From contig JAHBYL010000005.1 of the NCBI GenBank assembly GCA_019635955.1, positions 33,843-97,842 of the forward strand: a stretch of 64,000 nt of DNA, read 5' to 3'. Positions 1-9,496 of the stretch are shown one piece after another; the first letter of the stretch is position 1, and each line of letters starts with the position of its first letter. The position numbers were made by a program, and so were the translations under genes. This stretch comes from Parvibaculum sp. GTDB taxonomy: Bacteria > Pseudomonadota > Alphaproteobacteria > Parvibaculales > Parvibaculaceae. The notes under the pieces were generated by a model, which had not been told where the DNA came from, searched no databases, and saw only the letters and a program-made list of their open reading frames with translations.

Positions 1-100
1 GCATGATGGTCGAGAGCGCATAGGCGAGATAGCGCGTCTCCAGCGCCTCGCGCAGATTGATCTCGTGTTCGGGCTCGGGCGGCGGTGCAACTTTGGTCAT
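1..100 (-). CDS. parC: DNA topoisomerase IV subunit A, N-terminal fragment
   Basis: Only the first 33 codons are inside the window; the gene runs off the left edge. The minus-strand reading from the ATG at 100 begins MTKVAPPPEPEHEINLREA and continues with LETRYLAYALSTIM. This is the start of the ParC breakage-reunion domain (LREAL..RYLAYALSTIM); GyrA has YLDYAMSVIV at this place, so ParC is preferred. ParC decatenates daughter chromosomes together with ParE. It follows recO on the same strand after an intergenic repeat. Confidence 0.85.
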   Translation of the reverse strand, partial: MTKVAPPPEPEHEINLREALETRYLAYALSTIM

Positions 101-120
101 GATTTTCCGGCGCTAAAAAT

Positions 121-218
121 ATTCGTCATGACCCGCTTTATGCGGGTCATCCACGCCTTTCTTCCACGTGAAACAAGAAAGACATGGATGGCCCGGACAA
201 GCCGGGCCATGACGAAAT
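121..218. repeat. REP-like nested inverted repeat between recO and parC
   Basis: The outer arms ATTCGTCATG (121-130) and CATGACGAAAT (208-218) are near-perfect inverted copies. Inside sit two smaller hairpins: ATGACCCG...CGGGTCAT, and GGCCCGG...CCGGGCC near 190-207. The shape resembles the dispersed intergenic palindromes of many Alphaproteobacteria. It may act as a transcript-end structure between recO and parC. Only one copy is in this window, so dispersal is inferred. Confidence 0.6.
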
Positions 219-254
219 AAGGAACTGACGGCCAATATACCAGCGATTCGCGGC

Positions 255-983
255 TCACTCCGCCCATGCAGCGATCTTCTCCATCAGGCGGAGCCGGGCA
301 TCGGGCAGATGGCGCTGGTGGGCCGCGAAGAGGTGACGCTCCAGAAAATGCCCGGTGAGCCTGAACCCCTCGGCCACATCGGCCGGAGACGCCTCGCCTG
401 CCTGCGAGCCGACGAGAAAGCCCGGCAGCCGGAACAGCCGGTCCTTGTAGAGCTCGCCCGCCGCCCGGCTCACCGCACCGCCGCTCTTCGGCGATACATA
501 GACGAGATCGTCGCGCGCCCCCGTCGCCGCGCAGCGCGTGAGGTCGAGACCGAAGCCCAGCTCCTGCAGCAACCCAAGCTCGAAGCGCACGAAAATCGCC
601 GGCCAGACTTCCCCGTCCTGCAGCGTTTCGAGCAGCACTTCATAGCCGTCATAGAGGGCCGGATGCGCCTCCCGCTCCGGCACGACGCCGCAAACGGCGC
701 TCGCCGCGCTGAGCGCCAGAAGCGCCAAAGGGTCGTCCATCAGTAGGCCCGCCAGCGGACGCACGAGTTCGACCTGATAGGTGCCGAGATGATCGGAAAG
801 CCGCGCCCGCCAATGCGCGTTGAGCTTGTTGCCGGGCTGCAGCACGCTGCGCATCCGCGGCCCCGCGCCGCCATGCACCAGCCCCAGATGCCGCCCCTGC
901 TCCCGCGTGAAGAGTTCGAGGATCGCGCCGGTCTCGCCATGCGCCCGCGCCGACAACACGATCCCTTCGTCACGCCAGTCCAT
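255..983 (-). CDS. recO: DNA repair protein RecO
   Basis: The product is 242 residues, the usual RecO length. RecO helps RecR load RecA onto SSB-coated single-stranded DNA in the RecFOR recombination pathway. The N-terminus (MDWRDEGIVLSARAHGE, then ILELFTREQGRHLGLVHGG) is the typical RecO OB-fold, followed by an all-helical C-terminal part. It ends the era-recO block: era stops 9 bases upstream, so the two are very likely co-transcribed. Confidence 0.93.
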   Translation of the reverse strand: MDWRDEGIVLSARAHGETGAILELFTREQGRHLGLVHGGAGPRMRSVLQPGNKLNAHWRARLSDHLGTYQVELVRPLAGLLMDDPLALLALSAASAVCGVVPEREAHPALYDGYEVLLETLQDGEVWPAIFVRFELGLLQELGFGLDLTRCAATGARDDLVYVSPKSGGAVSRAAGELYKDRLFRLPGFLVGSQAGEASPADVAEGFRLTGHFLERHLFAAHQRHLPDARLRLMEKIAAWAE

Positions 984-992
984 GCACGGCCC

Positions 993-1928
993 TCACCCCT
1001 GCGGGAAATCGAGACCCATTTCGCGGTAGCGCTCGCGATCGTCGGACCAGTTCTCGCGCACCTTCACGAAGAGGAAGAGGTGCACTTTCGCCTCCAGCAT
1101 CTCTTCAAGCTCCTGCCGTGCAAGCTGGCCTACCGTCTTGATCGTCTGCCCGCCCTTACCGAGCGCGATCTTCTTCTGGCTGTCGCGCTCGACGAAGATG
1201 ACCTGTGCGATGCGGATGGAGCCGTCCTTCTTCTGCTCCCATTCCTCCGTCTCGACGGTCAGCGAATAGGGCAATTCGTCATGGAGGCGGAGAAAGAGCT
1301 TCTCGCGCGTGACCTCCGCAGCGAGCGAACGGAGCGGCACATCGGCCGCCTGATCCTCCGGGTAATGCCACGGTCCCGCCGGCATCATCTTCGCGAGATG
1401 ACGGCGCAGATCGGCAACGCCGCTCCCCTTCATTGCCGAGATCATGAACGTATCGGTGAAAAGTCCAGTCTCGTTCAGCCGTTCGGCGAGCTTCAGCAGC
1501 TTCTCGCGCTTCGTCGCATCGATCTTGTTCAGAACGAGGATCGCCTTCCGCCCCTGCGACTTCAGCCCCTCGATGATCCGTTCGAGATCTTCCTCGCGCT
1601 CATATTCGGCATCGACCATGAGGATGATGGCGTCCGCATCGCCCGCCCCGCCCCAGGCGGCATCGACCATCGCCTTGTCGAGCCTGCGCTTCGGCTTGAA
1701 GATGCCCGGCGTATCCACGAAGACGATCTGCGTATTGCCTTCCATCGCAATGCCGCGGATGCGCGAGCGCGTCGTCTGCACCTTGTGCGTGACGATGGCG
1801 ACCTTCGACCCGACAAGCTGATTCAACAGCGTCGACTTGCCCGCATTGGGCGCGCCGATGATGGCGACGAAGCCGCATCGGGTTTGCCCGGCCTCGGCCT
1901 GCGGCATGTTTTCAGATGTCTCTTCCAT
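993..1928 (-). CDS. era: GTPase Era
   Basis: Era is an essential GTPase that binds the 3' end of 16S rRNA and acts in 30S subunit maturation. The 311-residue product shows the P-loop GAPNAGKS at residues 25-32, DTPG at 72-75 and NKID at 134-137. A C-terminal KH domain is marked by VIFVERDSQKKIALGKGGQTI. The N-terminus has about 17 extra residues before the GTPase core. It lies directly downstream of rnc on the same strand, the common rnc-era-recO order. Confidence 0.96.
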   Translation of the reverse strand: MEETSENMPQAEAGQTRCGFVAIIGAPNAGKSTLLNQLVGSKVAIVTHKVQTTRSRIRGIAMEGNTQIVFVDTPGIFKPKRRLDKAMVDAAWGGAGDADAIILMVDAEYEREEDLERIIEGLKSQGRKAILVLNKIDATKREKLLKLAERLNETGLFTDTFMISAMKGSGVADLRRHLAKMMPAGPWHYPEDQAADVPLRSLAAEVTREKLFLRLHDELPYSLTVETEEWEQKKDGSIRIAQVIFVERDSQKKIALGKGGQTIKTVGQLARQELEEMLEAKVHLFLFVKVRENWSDDRERYREMGLDFPQG

Positions 1929-1964
1929 GATGCCGCCTCAATAGCATATCGGCGCGGACCGCGC

Positions 1965-2648
1965 TCAGTCTTCATCCTGCCAGAGGCCCAGTTTTTCGAG
2001 CATCGCCCGGGCGGCCGCCTGTTCCGCCTGCCGCTTCGACGCACCTGTGGCCTTGAGGGCCGCCTGCCCCTCAACCTCAACCGAAACGGTGAATTCCGGC
2101 GCATGGTCGGGCCCTGTCCGTCCGGCAAGCGCATATTTCGGCACGGGCCGCCCGGCGCCCTGCGCCCATTCCTGCAGCGCCGTCTTCGCATCCTGAGGCA
2201 CCTTGCCCGACCGCTCGATCAGGGCCGACCATTCGGTGCGGACGAAACGCTCGGCCACCTCATGCCCACCATCGAGATAAAGCGCCGCGATCAGGGCTTC
2301 GCAGGCGTCGCCCAGAATGGCGGCCTTGCGCCGTCCGCCTGCCTTTTCCTCGCCGCCGCCCATCACGATATGGCGGCCGAGATCGAGCCGCTCCGCCACT
2401 TCCGCGCAGGCCTCCTTGCGGACCAGCGCATTGTAGCGCACCGCAAGCTCACCCTCATCGGCCTGCGGAAAGGTCTCGAGCAGCCATTTCGCGATGGCGA
2501 GGCCAAGCACCCGGTCGCCCAGAAATTCGAAGCGTTGATAATTATTGCTGCCCTCGGCGCTCGGATGCGTCAACGCCCGCCGGAGCAGGCTCTCATCGGC
2601 GAAGCGATGGCCAAGCCGCGTCTGCAGTTCCGGGCTCACTCCACCCAT
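1965..2648 (-). CDS. rnc: Ribonuclease III
   Basis: RNase III cleaves double-stranded RNA during rRNA and mRNA processing. The signature RFEFLGDRVL carries the metal-binding and catalytic acidic residues; a second acidic site lies in DACEALIAALYLDGG, and a C-terminal dsRBD is seen (ALQEWAQG... KATGASKRQAEQAAARAML). I chose the ATG at 2648 (MGGVSPELQ, 227 residues), which overlaps the lepB stop by 13 bases. An in-frame ATG at 2684 would add 12 residues. Tight overlap with lepB implies translational coupling. Confidence 0.94.
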   Translation of the reverse strand: MGGVSPELQTRLGHRFADESLLRRALTHPSAEGSNNYQRFEFLGDRVLGLAIAKWLLETFPQADEGELAVRYNALVRKEACAEVAERLDLGRHIVMGGGEEKAGGRRKAAILGDACEALIAALYLDGGHEVAERFVRTEWSALIERSGKVPQDAKTALQEWAQGAGRPVPKYALAGRTGPDHAPEFTVSVEVEGQAALKATGASKRQAEQAAARAMLEKLGLWQDED

Positions 2649-3412
2649 TTGCCGATGCGGTCCCAGCGGATCGCCGAGGGCCACTTCCAGATTTGCCAGA
2701 TGGCGGCACTTCCATCCGCGGAGAAGAAGACGATCTCGGCCCTGCCGACAAGGTTCTCGAAGGGAACATAACCGACCGACTCCGCCACACGGCTGTCACT
2801 CGAATTGTCGCGGTTGTCGCCCATCATGAAATAATGCCCCTCGGGCACCTGATAGGGCCCGGCATTGTCCCAGACGCTGTCCCTGACGCGGTCGAGCGTG
2901 AGATAGGAAATGCCGTTCGGCAGCGTTTCCTTGTAGCGGGGCACGCGGCGGACATTGCCGAAGGCATCGCGCTCGATGAAATCGTCCACCCGCATGCGCG
3001 GCACTTCGCGGTCGTTGATATAGAGTACGCCGCTGCGCATCTCGATCTTGTCGCCGGGGAGACCGACGACGCGCTTGATGAAATCGGTCCGGTTGTCGAT
3101 CGGCTGCTTGAACACAGCGATATCGCCGCGCTCCGGCTGCACTCCGGCGATCCGGCCGCTGAAGACCGGCGGGCTGAAGGGCAGCGAATGCCTGGAATAG
3201 CCATAGCTGTATTTCGAGACGAAAAGGTAGTCGCCGATCAGCAGGGTCGACTCCATCGAACTCGAGGGAATGAAGAACGGCTGGAACAGCAGGGCCCTGA
3301 TCACCATGGCGATCAGCAACGCATAGATGATCGTGCGCACATTCTCCGAGAACGAACTGCCGCGCAGCTTCCGCGCATTTTCGCTCATCGAGACTTTCCA
3401 GTCATTGGCCAT
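2636..3412 (-). CDS. lepB: Signal peptidase I
   Basis: LepB removes signal peptides from exported proteins at the periplasmic face of the inner membrane. The 258-residue product has an N-terminal membrane segment (TIIYALLIAMVIRALLF), the Ser nucleophile in IPSSSMESTL, the general-base Lys in DFIKRVVGLPGD, and box E (GDNRDNSSDSR). The start at 3412 (MANDWKVSM) is preferred; ATG 3388 also has a Shine-Dalgarno-like GGAAAG and cannot be excluded. The gene lies between acpS and rnc on the same strand. Confidence 0.93.
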   Translation of the reverse strand: MANDWKVSMSENARKLRGSSFSENVRTIIYALLIAMVIRALLFQPFFIPSSSMESTLLIGDYLFVSKYSYGYSRHSLPFSPPVFSGRIAGVQPERGDIAVFKQPIDNRTDFIKRVVGLPGDKIEMRSGVLYINDREVPRMRVDDFIERDAFGNVRRVPRYKETLPNGISYLTLDRVRDSVWDNAGPYQVPEGHYFMMGDNRDNSSDSRVAESVGYVPFENLVGRAEIVFFSADGSAAIWQIWKWPSAIRWDRIGKWVE

Positions 3413-3486
3413 TCCCTGAATGCTCCCCTGCACCCGCCGGACCGCGAACGACGCAGCCCGCCTGCTTCCGTACGGCTCCCGCCGCC

Positions 3487-3888
3487 TTATATCTTCGGCA
3501 CCGCCGAAATGATGACGAAAGCCTGCGCCAGCGGGTGATCGTCGGTGATCGTAAGATGAATGACCGGCGCCATGCCGGCCGGCGTGATCTCGTTGAGCCG
3601 GTCGAGTGCGCCGCCGGTCAGCGCCATGGTGGGCTGCCCTCCGCGCATATTGACAACGCCCATGTCCCGCCAGAAGACGCCGCGCCGAAGCCCGGTACCG
3701 AGCGCCTTCGAACATGCTTCCTTCGCCGCAAAGCGTTTCGCATAGGAAGCGGCGCGCATGCGCCGTGCCTCCGACTTGCGTTGCTCGACATCGGTGAAGA
3801 TACGCTGGACGAAACGGTCGCCGAAGCGGTCCAGCGTCTGCTGCACACGCCTGATATCGATGATGTCGTTGCCGATGCCGATGATCAT
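3487..3888 (-). CDS. acpS: Holo-[acyl-carrier-protein] synthase
   Basis: AcpS transfers 4'-phosphopantetheine from CoA to a serine of acyl carrier protein, activating it for fatty acid synthesis. The 133-residue product begins [14 protein letters not shown], with the metal-binding Asp, and has the second motif [14 protein letters not shown]. Its ATG overlaps the pdxJ stop by 4 bases, a conserved pairing in proteobacteria, and lepB follows after 74 bases. Confidence 0.94.
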   Translation of the reverse strand: MIIGIGNDIIDIRRVQQTLDRFGDRFVQRIFTDVEQRKSEARRMRAASYAKRFAAKEACSKALGTGLRRGVFWRDMGVVNMRGGQPTMALTGGALDRLNEITPAGMAPVIHLTITDDHPLAQAFVIISAVPKI

Positions 3889-4676
3889 CGGGATTCCTTC
3901 GCGCCGGCGCCGGCCGACCGGGGCCGGGCGGCATCCATCGCCGCCCGCATCAGACGGATGCTTTCCGCCAGACCGACAAACACGGCTTCACCCACAAGGA
4001 AGTGGCCGATATTGAGTTCCGCCAGCTCCGGTATCGCCGCCACCGGCCCGACCGTGTCGAAGGTGAGGCCATGGCCCGCATGAACCTCGAGGCCGAGCGC
4101 CGCGCCGTCCGCCGCCGCCCTGCCGAGCCGCGCGAGCTCGGCGTCGCGCTTCGCATGCTGCCGCTCCAGCACGGCGTCGCAATAGGCGCCCGTATGCAGT
4201 TCCACGACCGGTGCACCGAGCGAGCGCGCCGCCTCGAGCTGGCGCTTCTCCGCATTGATGAAGAGGGACACGCGAATGCCCGCATCGCGCAACCGGTCGA
4301 CAATGGGCTTCAGATGGTTGTGGAGACCCGCCGCATCGAGGCCGCCTTCCGTCGTCACTTCCTCGCGCCGTTCCGGCACGATGCAGCAGGCATGCGGCTT
4401 ATGACGCAGGGCGATCTGCAGCATCTCCGGCGTCGCCGCCATTTCGAGATTGAGCGGCAGGCCGATCTCATCCATCAGCCTCGCGATATCGTCGTCGCGA
4501 ATATGCCGCCGGTCTTCGCGCAGATGCGCCGTGATCCCATCGGCACCGGCCTCCGCCGCGAGCTTCGCCGCCCGCACGGGATCGGGATGGTCGTTGCCGC
4601 GCGCATTCCGGATGGTCGCCACGTGATCGATATTGACGCCGAGGCGCAGATATCCCGGTACGGCCCTATCGTTCAT
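3885..4676 (-). CDS. pdxJ: Pyridoxine 5'-phosphate synthase
   Basis: PdxJ condenses 1-deoxyxylulose 5-phosphate with 3-amino-2-oxopropyl phosphate to give pyridoxine 5'-phosphate. The 263-residue product has [16 protein letters not shown] near its start, [12 protein letters not shown], and the late phosphate-binding part [13 protein letters not shown]. The ATG at 4676 ([12 protein letters not shown]) is chosen because homology starts there. It overlaps the upstream gene by 4 bases and acpS downstream by 4, so the three are coupled. Confidence 0.95.
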   Translation of the reverse strand: MNDRAVPGYLRLGVNIDHVATIRNARGNDHPDPVRAAKLAAEAGADGITAHLREDRRHIRDDDIARLMDEIGLPLNLEMAATPEMLQIALRHKPHACCIVPERREEVTTEGGLDAAGLHNHLKPIVDRLRDAGIRVSLFINAEKRQLEAARSLGAPVVELHTGAYCDAVLERQHAKRDAELARLGRAAADGAALGLEVHAGHGLTFDTVGPVAAIPELAELNIGHFLVGEAVFVGLAESIRLMRAAMDAARPRSAGAGAKESR

Positions 4677-5284
4677 GCGGCGTCTCCCTTGCCCGTCTCC
4701 AGAGCGGCGGCTTCGGCGCGCCTGCCGGCAGCGGCATCGGCCCTCGCCTTTGCCCGCTCCTCCAGCAGCTTGCGCCGCTGTGATTGATAGGCTTCGACGC
4801 CGCTCCGCGTAATGACATAAAAGACACAACCCAGCACAATTCCGACCGGGACCGCGCCCACGAGGAGCGGCACGATATGCGGCAGCAGCCGGTCGAAGGC
4901 ACCCGCCTGTTGCACCACTTCCTCGATCTCGGGATGTGCCCGCCCCGCCGGGGTGCCGACCATGAACTTACCGACCTCGAACACGACGAAGAAGATGAGA
5001 GGAAAGGTCAGGGGATTGCCGACAAAAGTTCCCAGCGCGCTTGCGACCAGATTGCCACGGATCACCCAGGCAACCAGCATGGCGAGCAGGATGTGGAACC
5101 CGAAAAACGGCGTGCAGGAAGCAAACACGCCCGCCGCGACGCCGAGCGCGATCGCATGTGGTGTGCCCGAAAGCCGCCAGACGCGCCGCCACCCGTACTG
5201 AAAGGAACGCTTCCAGCCCGAACGGGGCCAGAAGAATTCCTTCAGCTTCTCAATAGGGTGTAGGTCGACGCGACGGCGAAACAA
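4673..5284 (-). CDS. DUF2062 domain membrane protein
   Basis: The 203-residue protein has the DUF2062 pattern ([33 protein letters not shown] and [15 protein letters not shown]) with two or three membrane segments and a charged, Ala-rich cytoplasmic tail. The molecular role of the family is not established. The start is TTG 5284 with GAGG ten bases upstream; no better start is seen. It sits between pyrE and pdxJ, a common place for it in Rhizobiales-type genomes, and overlaps pdxJ by 4 bases. Confidence 0.8.
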   Translation of the reverse strand: MFRRRVDLHPIEKLKEFFWPRSGWKRSFQYGWRRVWRLSGTPHAIALGVAAGVFASCTPFFGFHILLAMLVAWVIRGNLVASALGTFVGNPLTFPLIFFVVFEVGKFMVGTPAGRAHPEIEEVVQQAGAFDRLLPHIVPLLVGAVPVGIVLGCVFYVITRSGVEAYQSQRRKLLEERAKARADAAAGRRAEAAALETGKGDAA

Positions 5285-5294
5285 AAATCAATCC

Positions 5295-5879
5295 TCATGC
5301 CAGATGCCGGCTTCCCGGCTTGGTCGCAGGCAGCGCGGCGAGTTCCTTGGGCAGCTTGTCGGCGGGATAGGCCGGGATGGCGATCCGCGCGAGCGAGATC
5401 AGCTTCGTGCCGACCTTCGCCTTGCCGCCGGAACGGTCGATCAGGCATGCCGCCGCCACAACCCGGGCGCCGGTCTTCTTGATCGCCTCGATGCACTCGC
5501 GCGACGAAAGCCCCGTCGTCACGATGTCTTCCACCATCACTACGCGCATACCCTTTTCGAGATGGAACCCGCGGCGAAGCGCGAATTCCCCGTTCTCCCG
5601 TTCGACATACATGGCCGGAACCTTCATGTGCCGCGCCGTTTCATAACCGGGAATGATACCGCCCACTGCGGGCGAAACGATGGCATCAATGGGGCCGTTC
5701 ACTTCTTCAGTGATTTTCGCGGCCAGCGCCTTGCAGAGCTTCGAGGTCCGCGCGGGATTCATGAACACCAGCGCCTTCTGCAGGAAGACGGGGCTGTGCA
5801 GACCGGACGAAAGAATGAAATGCCCCCTCAACAGCGCGCCGGCTTTTTCGAATTCCTTGAGAACCTTGTCTTGATCCAT
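5295..5879 (-). CDS. pyrE: Orotate phosphoribosyltransferase
   Basis: PyrE joins orotate to PRPP to make orotidine 5'-phosphate in de novo pyrimidine synthesis. The 194-residue product shows [15 protein letters not shown], the [13 protein letters not shown] loop and the PRPP-binding motif [14 protein letters not shown]. It is the longer form typical of Alphaproteobacteria. It follows rsh by 43 bases and precedes the DUF2062 gene on the same strand. Confidence 0.94.
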   Translation of the reverse strand: MDQDKVLKEFEKAGALLRGHFILSSGLHSPVFLQKALVFMNPARTSKLCKALAAKITEEVNGPIDAIVSPAVGGIIPGYETARHMKVPAMYVERENGEFALRRGFHLEKGMRVVMVEDIVTTGLSSRECIEAIKKTGARVVAAACLIDRSGGKAKVGTKLISLARIAIPAYPADKLPKELAALPATKPGSRHLA

Positions 5880-5922
5880 TTCTTCACCGGCTTCTTCTTT
5901 GGGGAGTGGAGGTCAGTTCCGT

Positions 5923-8070
5923 TCAGCGTCTTGGGCGCACCACGGTATTGACGCAGGAAAGTCCGTTGAGCGCGGACATGATCCGCGTCAGATGCTTGAG
6001 GTCGCGCACTTCGAGATCGAGCTGGATGTCGTAGAAATCCATATCGCGCTGCGCGAGTGAGAGATTTGCAATGTTGCTTCCGTAATCCGCGATCAGCGTC
6101 GCGATATGGCCGAGCGAACCGACTTCGTTCTTCGCGGTCACCCGCAGCCGCGTCGGGAAACTCTGCGGATGTTCGGGATCGATATCCCACGTCGCATCGA
6201 TCCAGCGCATGGCATCGCCGTCGAACTCCTCAAGCGCCGGCGCGTCGATCGGATAGATCGTCACGCCTTCGCCCGGCATCATGATGCCCACGATGCGCTC
6301 GCCCGGCAGCGGGAACATTTCCGGCGCAAAACGGATGGCGAGACCCGACGCACGGCCCGTCACCCGCACGGAACCGCCGCGCTCGTCCTTGCCGTTCATG
6401 CGGCCATTGCGCTTCCGCCCGCCCTTCGGCGCACCGTCCTCGGGATAAACCGTCTGCAGAATCTGTTGCGGATTGATCGTGCCGTCGCCGACACCGGCCA
6501 GCAGCTCATTGATGTCGTGCTTGCGGAGCGGCCCGAGCGCGCGCTCCAGAATTGTGTCGGTCGCCTCGCGTCCCGCCGCCTCGAAGGCCGTCTTCACGAT
6601 CTGCCGGCCCAGCTTGCTGAACTCCGCCTGCTTCGTGGCGCGGATCGAGCGGCGAATGGCGGACCGCGCCTTGCCTGTCGCGACAATCGCTTCCCAGGCC
6701 GGAGACGGCTTCTGCGCCTGCGAGCGGATGATCTCCACCTCGTCGCCGTTCTCGAGTTTGCTACGAAGCGGCATGTGCCGGCCGTTGATCTTGCAGCCGA
6801 CGCAGGTGTCGCCGATCTCGGTATGCACCGCATAGGCGAAGTCGATGGGCGTTGCGCCGCGCGGCAGCGTGATGAGCAACCCGTTCGGGGTGAAGCAGAA
6901 CACCTGGTCCGAATACATCTGGAGCTTCGTGTGCTCCAGAAATTCCTCGGGCGAAGCGCCATGTTCCAGCATTTCGATGAGCTGGCGGAGCCATTTGAAA
7001 GTCGCCGCGAATTCGCCCGATGCGTCCGTGCCGCTCGCTTCCTTGTAGAGCCAGTGCGCGGCGATACCGTATTCGGCGACCTCGTGCATCTTGCGCGTCC
7101 GCACCTGCACCTCGGCGCGCTTGCGCTGCGGCCCGATCATGGTGGTGTGCAGCGAGCGGTATCCGTTCGCCTTCGGCGTCGAGATGTAATCCTTGAAACG
7201 CCCCGGCACCATGGGCCAACTCGTATGCAGCACGCCGATCGCGCGGTAGCAATCCGGCACCTCGTCCACGATCACACGGAAGCCGAAAATATCGGAGAGC
7301 TGCTCAAGCGAGATCGCGCGCCGCTCCATCTTGCGCCACATCGAATAGGGCCGCTTCTCGCGCCCGATCACCTCGCAGGGCAAGCCCGATTCTTCGAGCT
7401 TCGCCCTGATCTCGTCGGCGATCTTCTTCACCGCATCGCCGGTCGACTCGCGGAATTCGTTGAGCCGCTTGATCAGCGCCTCGCGCGCTTCCGGATTGAG
7501 CTCCTTGAACGCGAGATCCTCAAGCTCCTCGCGGATTTCCTGGATGCCCATGCGTCCGGCCAGCGGCGCATAGATTTCCATCGTCTCGAGCGCGATCCGC
7601 TGCCGCTTCTCCGCCGACGAGATGAAATGCAGCGTCCGCATGTTGTGCAGCCGGTCGGCGAGCTTCACCAGCAGCACGCGAATGTCGTTCGACATGGCGA
7701 GCAGGAACTTGCGGAAATTCTCCGCCTGTTTCGACCGCTCGGAGGTGAGTTCGATCCGGGTGAGCTTCGTCACGCCGTCCACGAGCCCCGCCACCTGCGG
7801 CCCGAACAGCTTGGTGAGCTCGTCCATCGTCGAGCCCGTATCCTCGATGGTGTCGTGGAGCAGCGCCGTTACGATCGTCGCCGTGTCGAGCTTGAGGTCC
7901 GTCAGGATGCCGGCCACTTCGATCGGATGGGAAAAATAGGGGTCGCCGCTGGCGCGCTTCTGGCTGCCATGCTGCTTCATGGCATAGACATAGGCGCGGT
8001 TGATCAGGGCTTCGTCCGCTTTCGGATCGTAGCCGAGCACGCGATCGACGAGCTCATACTGACGCAACAT
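5923..8070 (-). CDS. rsh: Bifunctional (p)ppGpp synthetase/hydrolase (RelA/SpoT homologue)
   Basis: A single long RSH enzyme that makes and degrades (p)ppGpp and so runs the stringent response. The 715 residues contain an HD hydrolase domain (TALLHDTIEDT), a synthetase domain (NGYRSLHTTMIGP), a TGS domain (FCFTPNGLLITLPRGATPIDFAYAVH) and a C-terminal ACT domain (LGHIATLIADYGSNIANL). An intact HD motif argues for a bifunctional Rel/Spo enzyme, the usual sole RSH of Alphaproteobacteria. It lies downstream of rpoZ on the same strand. Confidence 0.95.
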   Translation of the reverse strand: MLRQYELVDRVLGYDPKADEALINRAYVYAMKQHGSQKRASGDPYFSHPIEVAGILTDLKLDTATIVTALLHDTIEDTGSTMDELTKLFGPQVAGLVDGVTKLTRIELTSERSKQAENFRKFLLAMSNDIRVLLVKLADRLHNMRTLHFISSAEKRQRIALETMEIYAPLAGRMGIQEIREELEDLAFKELNPEAREALIKRLNEFRESTGDAVKKIADEIRAKLEESGLPCEVIGREKRPYSMWRKMERRAISLEQLSDIFGFRVIVDEVPDCYRAIGVLHTSWPMVPGRFKDYISTPKANGYRSLHTTMIGPQRKRAEVQVRTRKMHEVAEYGIAAHWLYKEASGTDASGEFAATFKWLRQLIEMLEHGASPEEFLEHTKLQMYSDQVFCFTPNGLLITLPRGATPIDFAYAVHTEIGDTCVGCKINGRHMPLRSKLENGDEVEIIRSQAQKPSPAWEAIVATGKARSAIRRSIRATKQAEFSKLGRQIVKTAFEAAGREATDTILERALGPLRKHDINELLAGVGDGTINPQQILQTVYPEDGAPKGGRKRNGRMNGKDERGGSVRVTGRASGLAIRFAPEMFPLPGERIVGIMMPGEGVTIYPIDAPALEEFDGDAMRWIDATWDIDPEHPQSFPTRLRVTAKNEVGSLGHIATLIADYGSNIANLSLAQRDMDFYDIQLDLEVRDLKHLTRIMSALNGLSCVNTVVRPRR

Positions 8071-8156
8071 GCCTGCGATTCTCCTGTGTCCTTCCTTGCC
8101 ACAATCCTAACACTCGGGAGGCCCGCGCCATGCGGCCAAATGCGCTGACCCAAACG

Positions 8157-8193
8157 AAAAGCGCCGCCCCTCACCTTGCGGCCGGGCGGCGCT
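8157..8193 (-). terminator. Rho-independent terminator after rpoZ
   Basis: On the minus strand a 9-bp GC stem (GCGCCGCCC against GGGCGGCGC, 8184-8192 and 8161-8169) is followed by TTTTCGTTT. It lies 58 bases past the rpoZ stop and before rsh, so part of the rsh expression may depend on read-through or on its own promoter. Confidence 0.75.
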
Positions 8194-8249
8194 CGAACTG
8201 AATAACCTCTGGGCCTTGAAAGCCGTCCTCCGGCCCTTGCCGCCCGTCC

Positions 8250-8675
8250 TCAGTCTTCTCCGTCCATGTCGTCCGCATCGGCGGATTTCTGCTGCGGCGA
8301 GTCGATCTGGCTCTGGATGGCGCGCAGCAGTTCTTCTTCGCTCATGCGGTCGCCGCCGCCTTCGGCCGAACCGAAAGTATCCTGCACCTCGACGCTGGTT
8401 TCGCCCGCCATGAGAAGCTGCATGTTCTCGACCTCGGGCTCTTCCGTATCGACCCGGCTCTGCATGCTGCCGATCAGGTCCTCGCGGAGATTGTCCGGCG
8501 TCACGGTCCGTTCGGCGATCTCGCGCAGCGCCACGACAGGGTTCTTGTCGTTGTCGCGATCGACCGTCAGCTCCGCGCCGGCCGACATGGCACGCGCCCG
8601 GTGCGCCGAGAGCAGAACGAGCTCAAAGCGGTTGGGCACCTTGTCGACGCAGTCTTCAACGGTCACGCGGGCCAT
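8250..8675 (-). CDS. rpoZ: RNA polymerase omega subunit
   Basis: Omega assists beta' folding and RNA polymerase assembly and forms part of a ppGpp site. The 141-residue product starts [20 protein letters not shown], continues [20 protein letters not shown], and has [13 protein letters not shown]. The acidic C-terminal tail is typical of alphaproteobacterial omega. The rpoZ-rsh order pairs RNA polymerase with the ppGpp enzyme, as in many proteobacteria. Confidence 0.94.
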   Translation of the reverse strand: MARVTVEDCVDKVPNRFELVLLSAHRARAMSAGAELTVDRDNDKNPVVALREIAERTVTPDNLREDLIGSMQSRVDTEEPEVENMQLLMAGETSVEVQDTFGSAEGGGDRMSEEELLRAIQSQIDSPQQKSADADDMDGED

Positions 8676-8779
8676 GAACGAAACTCCAGTATGCGGGATC
8701 CAATTTGGCCCTGTATGTAGGGGCTGGACCCGCAGAAAGCAAGCAAGAACAGGCCCTTACGGCCAGTTCTGAGACGATT

Positions 8780-9310
8780 TCAACCGCCGATCCGGCGGAT
8801 TTGCGCGAGTTCCGCGGGCGGAAGGGCGGCAATCAGCCGCTCCACGCTCTCCCCCGTCACCGGATGCCGCCAGCCGGGCGCTACATCCCGCAGGGGCACC
8901 AGGACGAACCCCCGGGCCGCGATCCCCGGATGCGGCAGGGCCAGCGGTGCCCCGGCAACCCCGCTGAGGCCGCCGCTGCTCGGCAATACCGTCCCCCGGC
9001 AATCCAGCAGGTCGAGATCGATCACCCGCGGTGCCCAGCGGTCCCGCCGGACCCGGCCGAACAGCGCCTCGATCCTGTGCAGCGTGGCGAGCACCCCTGC
9101 CGGGGGCGCCGCGGCCTCGACCGACGCGACCGAATTAACATAATCAGGCTGTGCGTAGTCGGCCAGCGCCGGGGTCCGGTAAAATGGAGCCGTCCGGACG
9201 ACCTGCAGGCCGAACGCCGGCATCGCCGCCAGCGCCGCCCGGAGCATTGCCTCGGGCCCGCCCGCCGCACCGGGCAGATTGGCGCCGAGCGCTATCAGAA
9301 TCTGCGACAT
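8780..9310 (-). CDS. folK: 6-hydroxymethyl-7,8-dihydropterin pyrophosphokinase
   Basis: FolK transfers pyrophosphate from ATP to 6-hydroxymethyl-dihydropterin in folate synthesis. The product has IALGANLPG near the start, the pterin-side PFYRTPAL, and the signature RDRWAPRVIDLDLL with its metal-binding aspartates. I chose ATG 9310 (MSQILIALG, 176 residues); a GTG two codons upstream is possible. It is separated from rpoZ by about 100 bases on the same strand. Confidence 0.92.
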   Translation of the reverse strand: MSQILIALGANLPGAAGGPEAMLRAALAAMPAFGLQVVRTAPFYRTPALADYAQPDYVNSVASVEAAAPPAGVLATLHRIEALFGRVRRDRWAPRVIDLDLLDCRGTVLPSSGGLSGVAGAPLALPHPGIAARGFVLVPLRDVAPGWRHPVTGESVERLIAALPPAELAQIRRIGG

Positions 9311-9496
9311 CTGCACAACCTGCGATTCTGCGATCAGCGTTTTACTTCACATTGAAGAATAGCGCGCCGAAGACTTGCCGGAAAACTTGCGCGACCCATC
9401 ATTCCAGTTCTAAGTCTCTGCAGGAAAGCTGCTTGCCTGCCATGACTCGTCTTCAAGACTTTTCGCATAATCGCATTCGAGGGTGGAGTTGTTTGA

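Noticed and set aside
789..2771. Long plus-strand open frame (660 codons) opposite era and rnc
   Set aside because: It is the antisense shadow of recO, era and rnc, which have clear motifs; GC-rich codon bias keeps stops out of the opposite strand.
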